This document shows, in pieces, positions 16,160-26,005 of a DNA stretch of 43,585 nt. Position 1 is the first letter of the stretch; every line of letters starts with the position of its first letter. Under the pieces are notes generated by a model, which saw only the letters and a list, made by a program, of their open reading frames with translations, was not told the origin of the DNA and did no database searches. Source of the stretch: Candidatus Colenecus caballi. GTDB lineage: Bacteria > Bacteroidota > Bacteroidia > Bacteroidales > Bacteroidaceae. A program made the position numbers and the translations under genes. Location: positions 1-43,585 of the forward strand of contig JAGHSY010000105.1 of the NCBI GenBank assembly GCA_018065615.1, in the 5' to 3' direction.

Positions 16160-17806
16160 ATGGGTACCGAATTCAAGTATGCACCGATGTTTCAGCTCGG
16201 CAAGGACGAGACTGAGTATTATCTGCTTACAAAGGACTATGTCAGCGTAAGCGAGTTTGAAGGCAAACAGATCCTTAAGGTTCAGCCCGAGGCACTGACC
16301 ATGATGGCAAATGCGGCTTTCCGTGACGTGAGCTTCCTGCTCCGCCGCAGCCACAACGAGCAGGTTGCCAAGATACTGCGCGACCCCGAGGCAAGTGAGA
16401 ACGACAAGTACGTGGCTCTGACTTTCCTGCGCAACGCCGAAGTTGCAGCCAAGGGCAAACTCCCTCTGTGCCAGGATACCGGCACCGCAATCATTCACGG
16501 AGAGAAGGGCCAGCAGGTATGGACCGGTTTCTGAGACGAGGAGGCTCTGGCAAAGGGCGTATTCAAGACATACACCGAGGAGAACCTGCGCTACTCGCAG
16601 AACGCTCCGCTTGACATGTACAACGAGGTGAACACAAAATGTAACCTGCCCGCACAGATTGACCTTGAGGCCACCGAGGGCATGGAATACCGTTTCCTCA
16701 TGGTAACGAAGGGCGGCGGATCGGCCAACAAGTCATACCTGTACCAGGAGACCAAGGCACGCATCCAGAACCCCGGCACACTGATTCCTTTCCTGGTGGA
16801 GAAGATGAAGAGCCTGGGCACCGCAGCATGTCCACCCTACCACATTGCATTCGTAATTGGCGGCACAAGCGCCGAAAAGAACCTGCTTACCGTAAAGCTT
16901 GCATCGACCCACTACTATGACAGCCTGCCCACCACCGGTGACGAGACCGGCCGCGCTTTCCGTGACGTGGAGCTTGAAGAGCAGCTCCTCAAGGAAGCAT
17001 ACAAGATAGGTCTTGGCGCACAGTTCGGCGGCAAGTACCTGGCTCATGACGTGCGCGTGATACGTCTGCCGCGCCACGGAGCAAGCTGCCCCATCGGACT
17101 TGGTGTAAGCTGCAGCGCTGACCGCAACATCAAGGCCAAGATCAACAAGGACGGCATATGGATTGAGAAGATGGATGACAAACCATACGAACTGATTCCC
17201 GAAGAACTGCGTCAGGCAGGTGAGGGCGATGCCGTAAAGGTCGATCTGAACCGTCCCATGAGTGATGTCTGCAAGCAGTTGTCACAGTACCCCGTAAGCA
17301 CCCGCCTGTCACTGAACGGCACCATCATTGTAGGCCGTGACATTGCCCATGCCAAGATCAAGGCCCGCCTGGATGCAGGTGAAGGTATGCCCCAGTATCT
17401 CAAGGAGCACCCCATCTACTACGCAGGTCCGGCAAAGACACCTTGCGGCATGGCCTGCGGCTCGATGGGCCCCACAACAGCCGGCCGCATGGACCCGTAC
17501 GTTGACGAATTCCAGGCAGGCGGCGGTTCAATGATCATGCTCGCCAAGGGCAACCGTTCACAGGCCGTCACTGACGCCTGCAAGAAGCACGGCGGCTTCT
17601 ACCTGGGTTCAATAGGCGGCCCCGCTGCCATCCTGGCCCAGAACAACATCAAGTCTATTGAATGTGTTGAATATCCGGAGCTGGGTATGGAAGCCATCTG
17701 GAAGATTGAAGTCGAGGACTTCCCCGCATTCATTCTGGTCGATGACAAGGGCAACGACTTCTTCAAACAACTGAAACCCTGTGAGGGCTGCAGCATACTG
17801 AAGTAA
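16160..17806 (+). pseudogene. fum: Class I fumarate hydratase interrupted by one in-frame TGA
   Basis: The full frame gives about 548 codons, normal for iron-sulfur (class I) fumarase, which converts fumarate and malate. Codon 125 is TGA (16532-16534), inside VWTGF[12 protein letters not shown]. Both sides are in the same frame and well conserved: [14 protein letters not shown] before it; [61 protein letters not shown] after it. C104 (LPLCQD), a probable cluster ligand, is in the first fragment and the other cysteines are in the second, so neither half should work alone. TGA is used as a normal stop elsewhere in the window. The cause may be a real nonsense mutation (for example from CGA) or a base error. 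holB starts 1 base after the final stop. Confidence 0.85.
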
Positions 17807-17807
17807 T

Positions 17808-18935
17808 ATGTATTTCAAGGACATAGTAGGTCAGCAGGATGTTATTGCGCGCCTGGTGCAGGACGCCCGTCAGGGCACTGTGCCCCACGCCCTGCTGCTT
17901 GCTGGTCCTGAAGGCACCGGAAAACTGCAGACCGCTATAGCCTTTGCGCGCTATCTGCTGTGTGCACAGCCGGGTCAGGATGCATGCGGTCACTGCCCGT
18001 CATGCGTCAAGATGGACAAACTCATCCACCCTGACCTGCACTTTGTGTTTCCGGTAATAAACAAGGGTTCATCGGACAACCCCACAAAGTCCGATGACGA
18101 GATAGCCACATGGCGCCAGTTCATTCTGGACAACCGCTATTTCGGATTTGAAGACTGGCTGCAGGAACTGGACGCCGGCAACAAGCAGGCCCAGATCTGC
18201 ACTAAGGAAAGTGAGTCCATCCAGTCCAAGCTGGCACTCAAGTCAGTTGAGGGAGGCTACAAGATCATGATAATATGGCATCCTGAAAAGATGCATCAGA
18301 ACTGCGCCAACGCCCTGCTCAAACTGCTTGAGGAACCGCCTGCCAGGACGGTGTTCATGCTTGTGACCGACACGCCTGAAAATGTGCTGGAGACCATAGT
18401 CAGCCGCACACAGCGCATTGATTTCAAGCGCATTCCGGAACAGGCAATTCAGGAACAGCTCATGGGCCCCGGCTACGGACTTGAAGAAAACCAGGCCCGT
18501 CAGATAGCCCACCTGAGTTCAGGCAGTTGGCTCAAGGCCATGAACGCGCTTCGCATAAACGCTGAAAGTGAAGAGTTCCTTGACTATTTCATGCAGCTTA
18601 TGCGCATGGCGTACGCACGCCGCATCAAGGACCTGAAAGTCTGGTCCGATGCCATGGCAGGCGGCGGACGCGAATGGCAGAAACGCTTCCTGGGTTACTG
18701 CCAGCGTATGATTCGTGAGAATTTTATCTGCAATTTCCATCTGCCGCAGCTGAACTACATGACTGAGCGGGAAATGCAGTTTTCACAGAAGTTCGCACCG
18801 TTCGTCAACGAAGGCAACATCATCGGACTGATGGACGAACTGTCCACAGCCCAGCGTGACATAGAACAGAACGTTAACTCAAAGATGGTTTTCTTTGACC
18901 TGTCACTGAAGACCATCATGCTAATGAAACAATAA
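17808..18935 (+). CDS. holB: DNA polymerase III delta' subunit
   Basis: A 375-residue clamp-loader AAA+ protein. It begins MYFKDIVGQQDVIARLVQDARQGTVPHALLLAGPEGTGKLQTA, with a P-loop-like GPEGTGK. Next is the zinc-binding set CAQPGQDACGHCPSC. The region KIMIIWHPEKMHQNCANALLKLLEEPPARTVFMLVTD and then SRTQRIDF is the usual motor core with its sensor motif. It is placed 1 base after the fumarase stop and 1 base before ricT. The holB-ricT pair is a conserved neighbourhood in many bacteria. Confidence 0.93.
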   Translation: MYFKDIVGQQDVIARLVQDARQGTVPHALLLAGPEGTGKLQTAIAFARYLLCAQPGQDACGHCPSCVKMDKLIHPDLHFVFPVINKGSSDNPTKSDDEIATWRQFILDNRYFGFEDWLQELDAGNKQAQICTKESESIQSKLALKSVEGGYKIMIIWHPEKMHQNCANALLKLLEEPPARTVFMLVTDTPENVLETIVSRTQRIDFKRIPEQAIQEQLMGPGYGLEENQARQIAHLSSGSWLKAMNALRINAESEEFLDYFMQLMRMAYARRIKDLKVWSDAMAGGGREWQKRFLGYCQRMIRENFICNFHLPQLNYMTEREMQFSQKFAPFVNEGNIIGLMDELSTAQRDIEQNVNSKMVFFDLSLKTIMLMKQ

Positions 18936-18936
18936 T

Positions 18937-20235
18937 ATGGAAGAGGATTTCATTCTCAATAACGGAAGCGGAGGAATCTGCTACAAGGGTTGCGGTAAAG
19001 GCATGGGCCAGCTTCACTCCTTTGACTATCTGGCCGGCGTTCCCGGTTCGGAAAATGAAGAAGGCTATGTCGAGGTCCAGTTCAAGAACACCCGCAAGGG
19101 ATTCTTCATCAACTCAAACAACCTGCCGCTTGAAAAAGGTGACATAGTCGCCGTTGAAGCCACTCCCGGCCATGACATTGGAACCGTCACCATGACCGGC
19201 CGTCTGGTAACGCTCCAGATGAAGAAGGCCAATCTGCGCCCCGACGTTGAAATAAAGCGCGTCTATCGCAAGGCACGTGAAGTCGATATGGAAAAGTACG
19301 CAGAAGCCAAGGCCCGCGAACATGACACCATGATACGCTCACGCCAGATTGCCAAGGACCTTGGGCTGGAGATGAAGATAGGTGACGTCGAATATCAGGG
19401 TGACGGCGGCAAGGCCATATTCTACTACATTGCAGACGGACGTGTCGATTTCCGCCAGCTCATCAAGGTGCTGGCCGATGCCTTCCACGTGCGCATTGAA
19501 ATGAAGCAGATAGGTGCCCGTCAGGAGGCCGGTCGCATTGGCGGCATCGGACCATGCGGAAGGGAACTTTGCTGCACCACCTGGATGACCAGTTTCGTGT
19601 CAGTGTCAACCGGCGCCGCCCGTTTCCAGGACCTTTCCATGAACCCCCAGAAACTGGCCGGCCAGTGTGCCAAGCTGAAATGCTGCCTGAACTATGAGGT
19701 CGATGCCTATGTCGAGGCCCAGAAGCGTTTCCCGTCACGCGACATACAGCTTGAAACACTTGACAGCACATACTATTTCTTCAAGGCCGATATCCTTAAC
19801 GGACTGCTGTCATATTCAACTGACAAGGTCTTTGCAGCCAACGTTGAGACCATCACCCCGGACAGGGCTCTGGAAATAATAGCAATGAACCGCAAGGGAC
19901 AGAAGCCCGCCAGCCTTGACGAGACACTTGACCGCACAGACTCACGCATCAAGTCCGACATTCTTGATGAAGGTGACCTGTCACGCTTTGACAAGAAGAA
20001 AAAGAAGAAAAAGAACCGTCACGGAAACGGTGCAGGCAGCCAGCGTCCTGAAGGTCAGCAGCAGCCCCAAGGTGAGGGCCAGAACAATCAGCCCAAGTCC
20101 GAAGGCCAGCAGCAAAGACCGGAAGGCCAGCAGCACCATAGCCGCCATCATGGTCACGGACGCGGTCCACGTCGTGATTCAGGCGCCAATGGCGAGGGTG
20201 GCAGCACTGCAGGCAGCCAGACAGCCAACAATTGA
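18937..20235 (+). CDS. ricT: RicT-like PSP1-domain protein with a low-complexity tail
   Basis: A 432-residue protein. The PSP1 core (about 90-265) includes VEYQGDGGKAIFYYIADGRVDFRQLIKVLADAFHVRIEMKQIGARQEAG and the cysteine pattern CGRELCC...CAKLKCCLNYE, the iron-sulfur ligand region of RicT (YaaT) proteins. In Firmicutes, RicT works with RicA and RicF on RNA maturation; the role in Bacteroidales is not settled. From about residue 350 the protein is disordered: a lysine run, then repeats of EGQQQ and histidine/glycine-rich sequence, absent from the usual RicT length. A stem-loop follows the stop. Confidence 0.88.
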   Translation: MEEDFILNNGSGGICYKGCGKGMGQLHSFDYLAGVPGSENEEGYVEVQFKNTRKGFFINSNNLPLEKGDIVAVEATPGHDIGTVTMTGRLVTLQMKKANLRPDVEIKRVYRKAREVDMEKYAEAKAREHDTMIRSRQIAKDLGLEMKIGDVEYQGDGGKAIFYYIADGRVDFRQLIKVLADAFHVRIEMKQIGARQEAGRIGGIGPCGRELCCTTWMTSFVSVSTGAARFQDLSMNPQKLAGQCAKLKCCLNYEVDAYVEAQKRFPSRDIQLETLDSTYYFFKADILNGLLSYSTDKVFAANVETITPDRALEIIAMNRKGQKPASLDETLDRTDSRIKSDILDEGDLSRFDKKKKKKKNRHGNGAGSQRPEGQQQPQGEGQNNQPKSEGQQQRPEGQQHHSRHHGHGRGPRRDSGANGEGGSTAGSQTANN

Positions 20236-20253
20236 ATTCCCAATTTTACTGTT

Positions 20254-20295
20254 AATCCCGGTCCGCAAATGCTTGATATGTGGACCGGGATTTCA
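20254..20295 (+). terminator. Stem-loop between ricT and rodA (convergent)
   Basis: AATCCCGGTCC (20254-20264) and GGACCGGGATT (20282-20292) form a perfect 11-bp stem over a 17-base loop, followed by TTT. It sits between convergent genes, so it may end both transcripts. It resembles the 6312 terminator in starting with TTAATCCCG and ending CGGGATTT. Confidence 0.75.
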
Positions 20296-20318
20296 AATAT
20301 AAAACAACCTGAATAACG

Positions 20319-21776
20319 TCAATAGCTGACCTGACGTTCGCAGTCAATTCTCAGAAAGACTGAAAGCAGTATGGTGAATCCCCAAAGTGAGGAACCGCCA
20401 TAGCTGAAGAATGGTAGCGGAATACCTATGACAGGCGTTATTCCAAGTACCATACCTATATTTATAAATAGGTGGAAAAACAGTATGCACACTACCGAAT
20501 AGCCGTAAACACGTCCGAATACCGATGACTGGCGTTCGGCCAGAAACAGCAGCCGCAATAAAAGCGAAGCATAGAGCAACAGCACGAACACTGACCCCTT
20601 GAAGCCCTGCTCTTCACCTACAGTACAGAAAATGAAGTCTGTATCCTGTTCCGGAACGTACTTGAGTTTTGTCTGTGTTCCCTTCATAAACCCTTTACCG
20701 GTCAGACCGCCTGAGCCAATGGCAATCTTTGACTGATTCACATTGTATCCGGCACCATGAGGGTCATCTTCAAGTCCCAGAATTACATTTATCCTGGTAC
20801 GCTGGTGGTCACGCAGAATGTCATTGAAAACATAGTCAACTGAGAACAGATATCCGACTGAACATATGGAAAAGGCAGCCACAAGGATATATGGTCTGAT
20901 CATGTCCTTCAAAGCACGGAATATCAGAAATATGCCGGTAGCCACTATCAGAACTATCTGAAGCCATGTTACTTTAAATGGAATCACTGCAATGGAGAAT
21001 GCAAGACCTAACAGCATGCCACCAACACCTGCACATAGCAGAATCCGTTGCAGTATTCTGTCACGCTTCACCATACCTGCAAGGATTGCCGTCATTATCT
21101 GAATGATGGTCAGTACAAGCCATGTACCTACAGAGAACGGCTGGGATCCGAAAGGCACCTGACCGAACTTTATTCCCAATATGAAGAAAAGTATTGCACA
21201 AAAAGCCAGAAACAGCACAAAACCAGACATGCCTTCACGGTAAAGCACCAGAAGAAACGCCACATAGACCAATGCCGAACCGGTTTCATTCTGGCAGATT
21301 ATGAGCAGACAGGGAATCATGAAGAACGCGGCAGCCTTGATCAGGTCACCCATTCTCTGCGAATTGAACTCATATCGGTCCATATACTTGGCAAGCGCCA
21401 AAGCTGTGGCAAACTTTGCAAATTCGGCCGGCTGCAGACTTACCGGTCCCAAGTGCAGCCATGAACGTGAGCCTTTGGTTTCCTCTGCAACGAAAATGGT
21501 AACCAGCAGCAGAAGAAGGAAGGCAAAATAAAAGATATAGGAATATGAGTTATAAAAATTAGCCGTTAAGGAAAGCATTACGGCTCCAATTACAAACGTA
21601 CAGATTATCCATACCATCTGCTTGCCAGGACGCGTGGCAAATGACAGCAGGTCCGTACTGTCAACATCGGCGCTGGCACCGCAAATGCTGAACCAGCCGC
21701 AGACCATAAGGGCAAAACACAGAAGCACTGTAAGCCAGTCCAACTTGGCAAGAATGTTAACGTTCCTCCTCTCCAT
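20319..21776 (-). CDS. rodA: Rod shape-determining SEDS glycosyltransferase RodA
   Basis: A 485-residue polytopic protein when started at the ATG at 21776 (a TTG two codons earlier is less likely). SEDS hallmarks are DWLTVLLCFALMVCGW at the start, LGPVSLQPAEFAKFATALALAKYM, GSGGLTGKGFMKGTQTKLKYVPEQDTDFIFCTVGEEQGFKGS, and PVIGIPLPFFSYGGSS near the end. RodA polymerises lipid II glycan strands during elongation, in partnership with PBP2, whose gene overlaps it by 20 bases. It is the last gene of the mre/mrd/rod cluster. Confidence 0.95.
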   Translation of the reverse strand: MERRNVNILAKLDWLTVLLCFALMVCGWFSICGASADVDSTDLLSFATRPGKQMVWIICTFVIGAVMLSLTANFYNSYSYIFYFAFLLLLLVTIFVAEETKGSRSWLHLGPVSLQPAEFAKFATALALAKYMDRYEFNSQRMGDLIKAAAFFMIPCLLIICQNETGSALVYVAFLLVLYREGMSGFVLFLAFCAILFFILGIKFGQVPFGSQPFSVGTWLVLTIIQIMTAILAGMVKRDRILQRILLCAGVGGMLLGLAFSIAVIPFKVTWLQIVLIVATGIFLIFRALKDMIRPYILVAAFSICSVGYLFSVDYVFNDILRDHQRTRINVILGLEDDPHGAGYNVNQSKIAIGSGGLTGKGFMKGTQTKLKYVPEQDTDFIFCTVGEEQGFKGSVFVLLLYASLLLRLLFLAERQSSVFGRVYGYSVVCILFFHLFINIGMVLGITPVIGIPLPFFSYGGSSLWGFTILLSVFLRIDCERQVSY

Positions 21777-23601
21777 AATCAATTACACGTTCTGAATACA
21801 TTCTGGCCTTGGCCTCACTCTCCGGTGACAAACCGCCTGTTATATACTGTTCCATCATAAGCGCCCCTATCGGGACTCCATATACCGCACCGAAACCGCC
21901 GTTCTCCACATAGACGGCAATTGCAATCTGAGGATTGTCCATTGGGGCAAAACCCATAAACACTGAATGGTCATTGCCACGGTTCTGGGCCGTTCCGGTC
22001 TTTCCACACACAAGATAGTTTTTGTTGTTGGCCGCCTTGCAGGTTCCGTCAATCACAGACTGGCGCATACCCTGCACCACAATCTCATAATTTTCCCTGT
22101 CAACCCGGACCTGATGCTTCTCTGAATATATGGAATCAATTTCCTGACCCTCAATGGACTTGACCACATGAGGTCTGATATACCAGCCACGGTTGGCAAT
22201 GGTAGCTCCAAGATTGGCAATCTGAAGCGGTGTAAGTGTGACTTCACCCTGTCCGATGGCGTTACTGATGGTGGTCAGACCGTTCCATGAACCGTTGTAG
22301 TGGCGGTCGTAATAATCGGAATTGGGAATCATGCCTCGGGCCTCACCCGGAAGGTCAATGCCCAAAGTATAACCGAAACCCATATCGACCATATAGTCCT
22401 TCCAGACTGTCAGGGCATTCTGGGGCCGTCCGTATTTTGCGTCGCCTATCATATAGTAATAGCCCCAGCAGAAATAGCCGTTACATGATGTAGCAATGGC
22501 GAAATTAAGGCTCAAGGGCGATGAATGCTGATGACAGCCCACATGCAGGCCACGGAATGAGAAACCGCCTGAGCACGGATATTGGGTTCTTGTATTTATG
22601 ATACCCTCCTGCAGAAATGTCAGGGCCTGTGAAGTCTTGAATGTGGATCCCGGCGGATATGTGCCCTGAATGGTTCTGTTGAGCAAAGGCTTGTCATTAC
22701 GTGAAGCCAGGACCTGATAATTCTCGCCGCGATGTCGGCCGGACAGTTCAGAAGGAGCGAATGAAGGCGATGAAACCATGCAGAGGACCTCGCCGGTTGA
22801 CGGTTCTATTGCAACAATGCTGCCAATCTTGTTCTGCATGAGCCTTTCACCCAACTGCTGCAGTTCAATGTCCAAGGACAATGTCAGATTCTTGCCTGAA
22901 ACCGGCAGTTCATCAAATTCTCCGTCACGGTAACTGCCCTGGATACGCCCATAGGCATCTTTCAGCAGTACCTCAACACCTTTTTCACCACGAAGCAGAG
23001 GCTCGTAATACTTCTCCACACCCTGCTTGCCAATGAAATCACCCTGCCTGTAGTACTCATCGGCCTCAATATCGGACTTGGAGACCTCGCCCAGGTCACC
23101 CAGCAGGTGTGCTCCGGCATCATAATTGTACTTTCTTATTGAACGGCGGTCAATGTCAAAACCGGCAAAGCGGTACAGATTTTCCTTGAAGTCCGATACC
23201 TCACTTACCGAAAGCTGCGCAAGAAAGATCTGACGGGTATAGGGTGAGTAACCGGGATTCTTGCGGCGGTCACGGATATCGGCCATGCGGCTTTCAAAGA
23301 ATTCCCGGGTTATGTCCAAGGAACTGCACAAGGCCAGGGTATCCAGATCCTTGACGTTACGCATTGTGACAACCACATCAAATGACGGCTGGTTGCTGAC
23401 TATCATCTGACCTTTCCGGTCATAAATTACGCCACGCATCGGATATACAGTACGGTAATAGAGCGCGTTGTTGTCAGCGGAATTACGGTAACGCGTATCA
23501 AGAATCTGAATCTGGAACAGACGTACAATGAAAATCAGCACCACTGCAACTATCATGATGCCAATGACATACTTCCTGTTGTCAAACTTATGGTTCTTCA
23601 C
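21757..23601 (-). CDS. mrdA: Penicillin-binding protein 2 (elongasome transpeptidase)
   Basis: A 614-residue class B PBP. It has one N-terminal transmembrane helix (YVIGIMIVAVVLIFIVRLFQIQIL), a pedestal domain and a transpeptidase domain with all motifs: S-T-F-K in GTYPPGSTFKTSQAL, SCN in ATSCNGYF and KTGTAQ in CGKTGTAQNRG. The start at 23601 is GTG, 3 bases after the mreD stop; no ATG fits the conserved N-terminus better. It cross-links peptidoglycan made by RodA. Confidence 0.95.
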   Translation of the reverse strand: MKNHKFDNRKYVIGIMIVAVVLIFIVRLFQIQILDTRYRNSADNNALYYRTVYPMRGVIYDRKGQMIVSNQPSFDVVVTMRNVKDLDTLALCSSLDITREFFESRMADIRDRRKNPGYSPYTRQIFLAQLSVSEVSDFKENLYRFAGFDIDRRSIRKYNYDAGAHLLGDLGEVSKSDIEADEYYRQGDFIGKQGVEKYYEPLLRGEKGVEVLLKDAYGRIQGSYRDGEFDELPVSGKNLTLSLDIELQQLGERLMQNKIGSIVAIEPSTGEVLCMVSSPSFAPSELSGRHRGENYQVLASRNDKPLLNRTIQGTYPPGSTFKTSQALTFLQEGIINTRTQYPCSGGFSFRGLHVGCHQHSSPLSLNFAIATSCNGYFCWGYYYMIGDAKYGRPQNALTVWKDYMVDMGFGYTLGIDLPGEARGMIPNSDYYDRHYNGSWNGLTTISNAIGQGEVTLTPLQIANLGATIANRGWYIRPHVVKSIEGQEIDSIYSEKHQVRVDRENYEIVVQGMRQSVIDGTCKAANNKNYLVCGKTGTAQNRGNDHSVFMGFAPMDNPQIAIAVYVENGGFGAVYGVPIGALMMEQYITGGLSPESEAKARMYSERVIDYGEEER

Positions 23602-23604
23602 TGT

Positions 23605-24129
23605 TCAAGAGCGTCTGGCAGCAGCATTCTTTGATGATGAAATGCCAAAGACCAGCATGAACACAAAGGTCAGGAGTGCACTGAACACGACCTTTGCAAC
23701 CAGTACAGACCAGTCACCAAGTGGAATGCTTCGCAAAAGGAAATATACGGAATGATGTATGAGCGTAGCCAGAATCAGGTAACCGGCAAACTGGCGCACA
23801 CCCATTGACTGGACACCGGGCAACAGAACGTCATGACGGTCATGGGTGACGAACAGTTTCACCAGCCCAGGCTGAATCATGCCAAGCAGTGTGGCCGAAG
23901 CGGCATTAAGTCCGGGAGTTGCAGAAAAAATGTCAACAGCCAGACCCATGAAGAACGACCACAGCAGTATTCCGGTTCTGGACATTGATGAATCAAAGCG
24001 CAGAATCATCCAGATATAAAGCAGTGGGGTAACATATCCGAACAGAGATATCCTGTTCAGGAAAAGCACCTGAACAGCCGCCAGTCCCAGCAGGAGACCC
24101 AACTTCCTGAAGAATGAAACAGTCTCCAT
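23605..24129 (-). CDS. mreD: Rod shape-determining protein MreD
   Basis: A 174-residue, highly hydrophobic protein with about five predicted membrane helices, typical of MreD in Bacteroidetes (METVSFFRKLGLLLGLAAVQVLFLNRISLFGYVTPLLYIW). It is recognised mainly by position between mreC (4 bases upstream) and mrdA (3 bases downstream). It belongs to the elongasome membrane complex. Confidence 0.92.
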   Translation of the reverse strand: METVSFFRKLGLLLGLAAVQVLFLNRISLFGYVTPLLYIWMILRFDSSMSRTGILLWSFFMGLAVDIFSATPGLNAASATLLGMIQPGLVKLFVTHDRHDVLLPGVQSMGVRQFAGYLILATLIHHSVYFLLRSIPLGDWSVLVAKVVFSALLTFVFMLVFGISSSKNAAARRS

Positions 24130-24133
24130 AGCG

Positions 24134-24943
24134 CTATCTGATTTGAGATTTCAATTCGCCGATTTCAGGATCCGGCGTCTTTGAATGGACATACACCCAA
24201 CCCAGGTTACCCATGTCAACAGCCAGATCAACTGCAATCCTGAGTGAATAGCCGGATTTCATCTGTTCCACATCGGACACAATACCCACCATAATCCCTT
24301 CTGGAAAGACCGATGAATAGCCGGTAGTGACAATCGTATCACCAACCCTGACATCGGAATGATACGGCATGTCGTTCAGCTGCACCTTATACGGGTCACC
24401 CCCGTTCCATTCAACAAAACCGAAATTGTCCGATCCCATGACCTTGCAGCTGACACTTGTCTTTGCGTTGAGAAGCGGCAGAACAATTGAATAATGTCTG
24501 CCGGACAAAAGGACAACGCCTACAACCCCTGAGGAGTTATAGACGCCCATACCTTTTTCAAGACCGTCTGACTGACCTTTGTCTATCGTAATGTAATTGT
24601 CATCCCTGCGGACCGAGTTGTCAATCACCCTGGCAACAACGACCTGCCCTGTCGAAAGCGAATCTTCAAACCTGATGGCAGCGCTGTCTGCAAGAGAGAA
24701 CAGACGCTGTCTGAGTATGGCATTCTCTTCCACCAGCTGTTCATTCTCCTTTTTAAGGCCGAAATACTGTCCCACTTCCGAACGCAATTCATAGATTGAG
24801 CCTGACAGTCCTCCCGCCGATGTCAAGAATGCCTCCTTCTGCCGGTCATTGAAGCCGAACAGCAGCACAAGCGACAAGGTCTCCAGCAGGATGAACAGGA
24901 AAACGTAGCTGTGCTTGACTATGAAGTCCAGTAGGGAACGCAC
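24134..24943 (-). CDS. mreC: Rod shape-determining protein MreC
   Basis: A 269-residue protein with one N-terminal membrane helix (about 12-30), a coiled-coil segment (about 52-85, VGQYFGLKKENEQLVEENAILRQRL) and the two-barrel periplasmic MreC domain (VVARVIDNSVRRDDNYITIDKGQSDGLEKGMGVYNSSGVVGVV). The start is GTG at 24943, preceded by AGGA about 10 bases upstream. MreC links MreB to PBP2 and RodA. Confidence 0.94.
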   Translation of the reverse strand: MRSLLDFIVKHSYVFLFILLETLSLVLLFGFNDRQKEAFLTSAGGLSGSIYELRSEVGQYFGLKKENEQLVEENAILRQRLFSLADSAAIRFEDSLSTGQVVVARVIDNSVRRDDNYITIDKGQSDGLEKGMGVYNSSGVVGVVLLSGRHYSIVLPLLNAKTSVSCKVMGSDNFGFVEWNGGDPYKVQLNDMPYHSDVRVGDTIVTTGYSSVFPEGIMVGIVSDVEQMKSGYSLRIAVDLAVDMGNLGWVYVHSKTPDPEIGELKSQIR

Positions 24944-24956
24944 GGCCTGTCCTTTA

Positions 24957-25979
24957 TTATCTCATCATGCATGAGAAACGGTCAACATTCTTAAGTGCCA
25001 CACCTGTACCCTTAGCCACGCTGAGCAGAGGTTCAGTAGCAACATGGAATTCAATGCCTATCTTGTCAGCAAGACGTTTGCTTATGCCGCGAAGCATCGA
25101 ACCGCCACCGGACAGATAGATGCCGTTCTTGAGAATATCGGCATACAGTTCTGGCGGTGTGTTCTCAAGTGCGTTCAGTACAGCCGATTCAATCTTTGCA
25201 ATTGAACGGTCCAGACAGTGTGCAATTTCCTGATAGCATACCGGAATTGACATTGGCAGAGCTGTAATCTTGTTGGGACCGTTGACAATGTAATCTTCTG
25301 GAGCCTCATCACCAAGGTCTGTCAGGGCTGCACCTACGTTTATCTTGATACGTTCTGCCATACGTTCCGATACCTTGACGTTATGCTGACGGCCCATGTA
25401 GTCCTGAATGTCAATCGTGAAATCGTCACCTGCAACTTTGACTGACTGGTTCGATACCAGACCGCCCAGTGAGATGACTGCAATTTCTGTGGTACCGCCA
25501 CCTATATCGACAATCATGTTGCCTTCCGGGGCCAGGACATCAATTCCGATACCGATTGCTGCAGCCATAGGTTCGAACAGCATATATACTTCACGGCCGC
25601 CTGCATGCTCGGCGCTGTCACGTACGGCACGCAGTTCGACTTCAGTACTTCCTGAGGGGACGCCAATCACCATCTTCAGTGACGGAGAAAACAGGCGGCG
25701 GCCGGTGTCAACCATACCAATCAGTCCGCGCATCATCTGTTCGCAGGCATCAAAGTCGGCAATCACACCGTTTCTCAAAGGTCTGACTACGCGAAGGTCC
25801 TTGTTGACCTTCTCGTACATCAACTTGGCCTGGTTTCCCACTGCCACCATCTTGTCTGTCCTGTTGTCCAAAGCAACGATGGAGGGCTCATTGACCACAA
25901 TCTTGTCGTTGTGCATGATGATGGTATTGGCAGTGCCAAGATCCATCGACAATTCCTGTGTTAATGAAAAAAGACCCAC
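24957..25979 (-). CDS. mreB: Actin-like cell shape protein MreB
   Basis: A 340-residue actin-family ATPase with phosphate and adenosine motifs: MDLGTANTIIMHNDKIVVNEPSIVAL, GNMIVDIGGGTTEIAVISLGG and GIYLSGGGSMLRGI. It starts with GTG at 25979 (GLFSLTQELSMDLG), 26 bases after the purH stop. MreB filaments guide lateral wall synthesis. It heads the mreBCD-mrdA-rodA set and is probably read from the purH promoter. Confidence 0.96.
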   Translation of the reverse strand: MGLFSLTQELSMDLGTANTIIMHNDKIVVNEPSIVALDNRTDKMVAVGNQAKLMYEKVNKDLRVVRPLRNGVIADFDACEQMMRGLIGMVDTGRRLFSPSLKMVIGVPSGSTEVELRAVRDSAEHAGGREVYMLFEPMAAAIGIGIDVLAPEGNMIVDIGGGTTEIAVISLGGLVSNQSVKVAGDDFTIDIQDYMGRQHNVKVSERMAERIKINVGAALTDLGDEAPEDYIVNGPNKITALPMSIPVCYQEIAHCLDRSIAKIESAVLNALENTPPELYADILKNGIYLSGGGSMLRGISKRLADKIGIEFHVATEPLLSVAKGTGVALKNVDRFSCMMR

Positions 25980-26005
25980 TGTATTCTGAATAATAAGTTA
26001 ATGAA

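Noticed and set aside
16532-16534. Selenocysteine or a reassigned TGA in fumarase
   Set aside because: No SECIS-like hairpin directly after the codon was recognised, the position is not a catalytic cysteine, and TGA ends many genes in the window.
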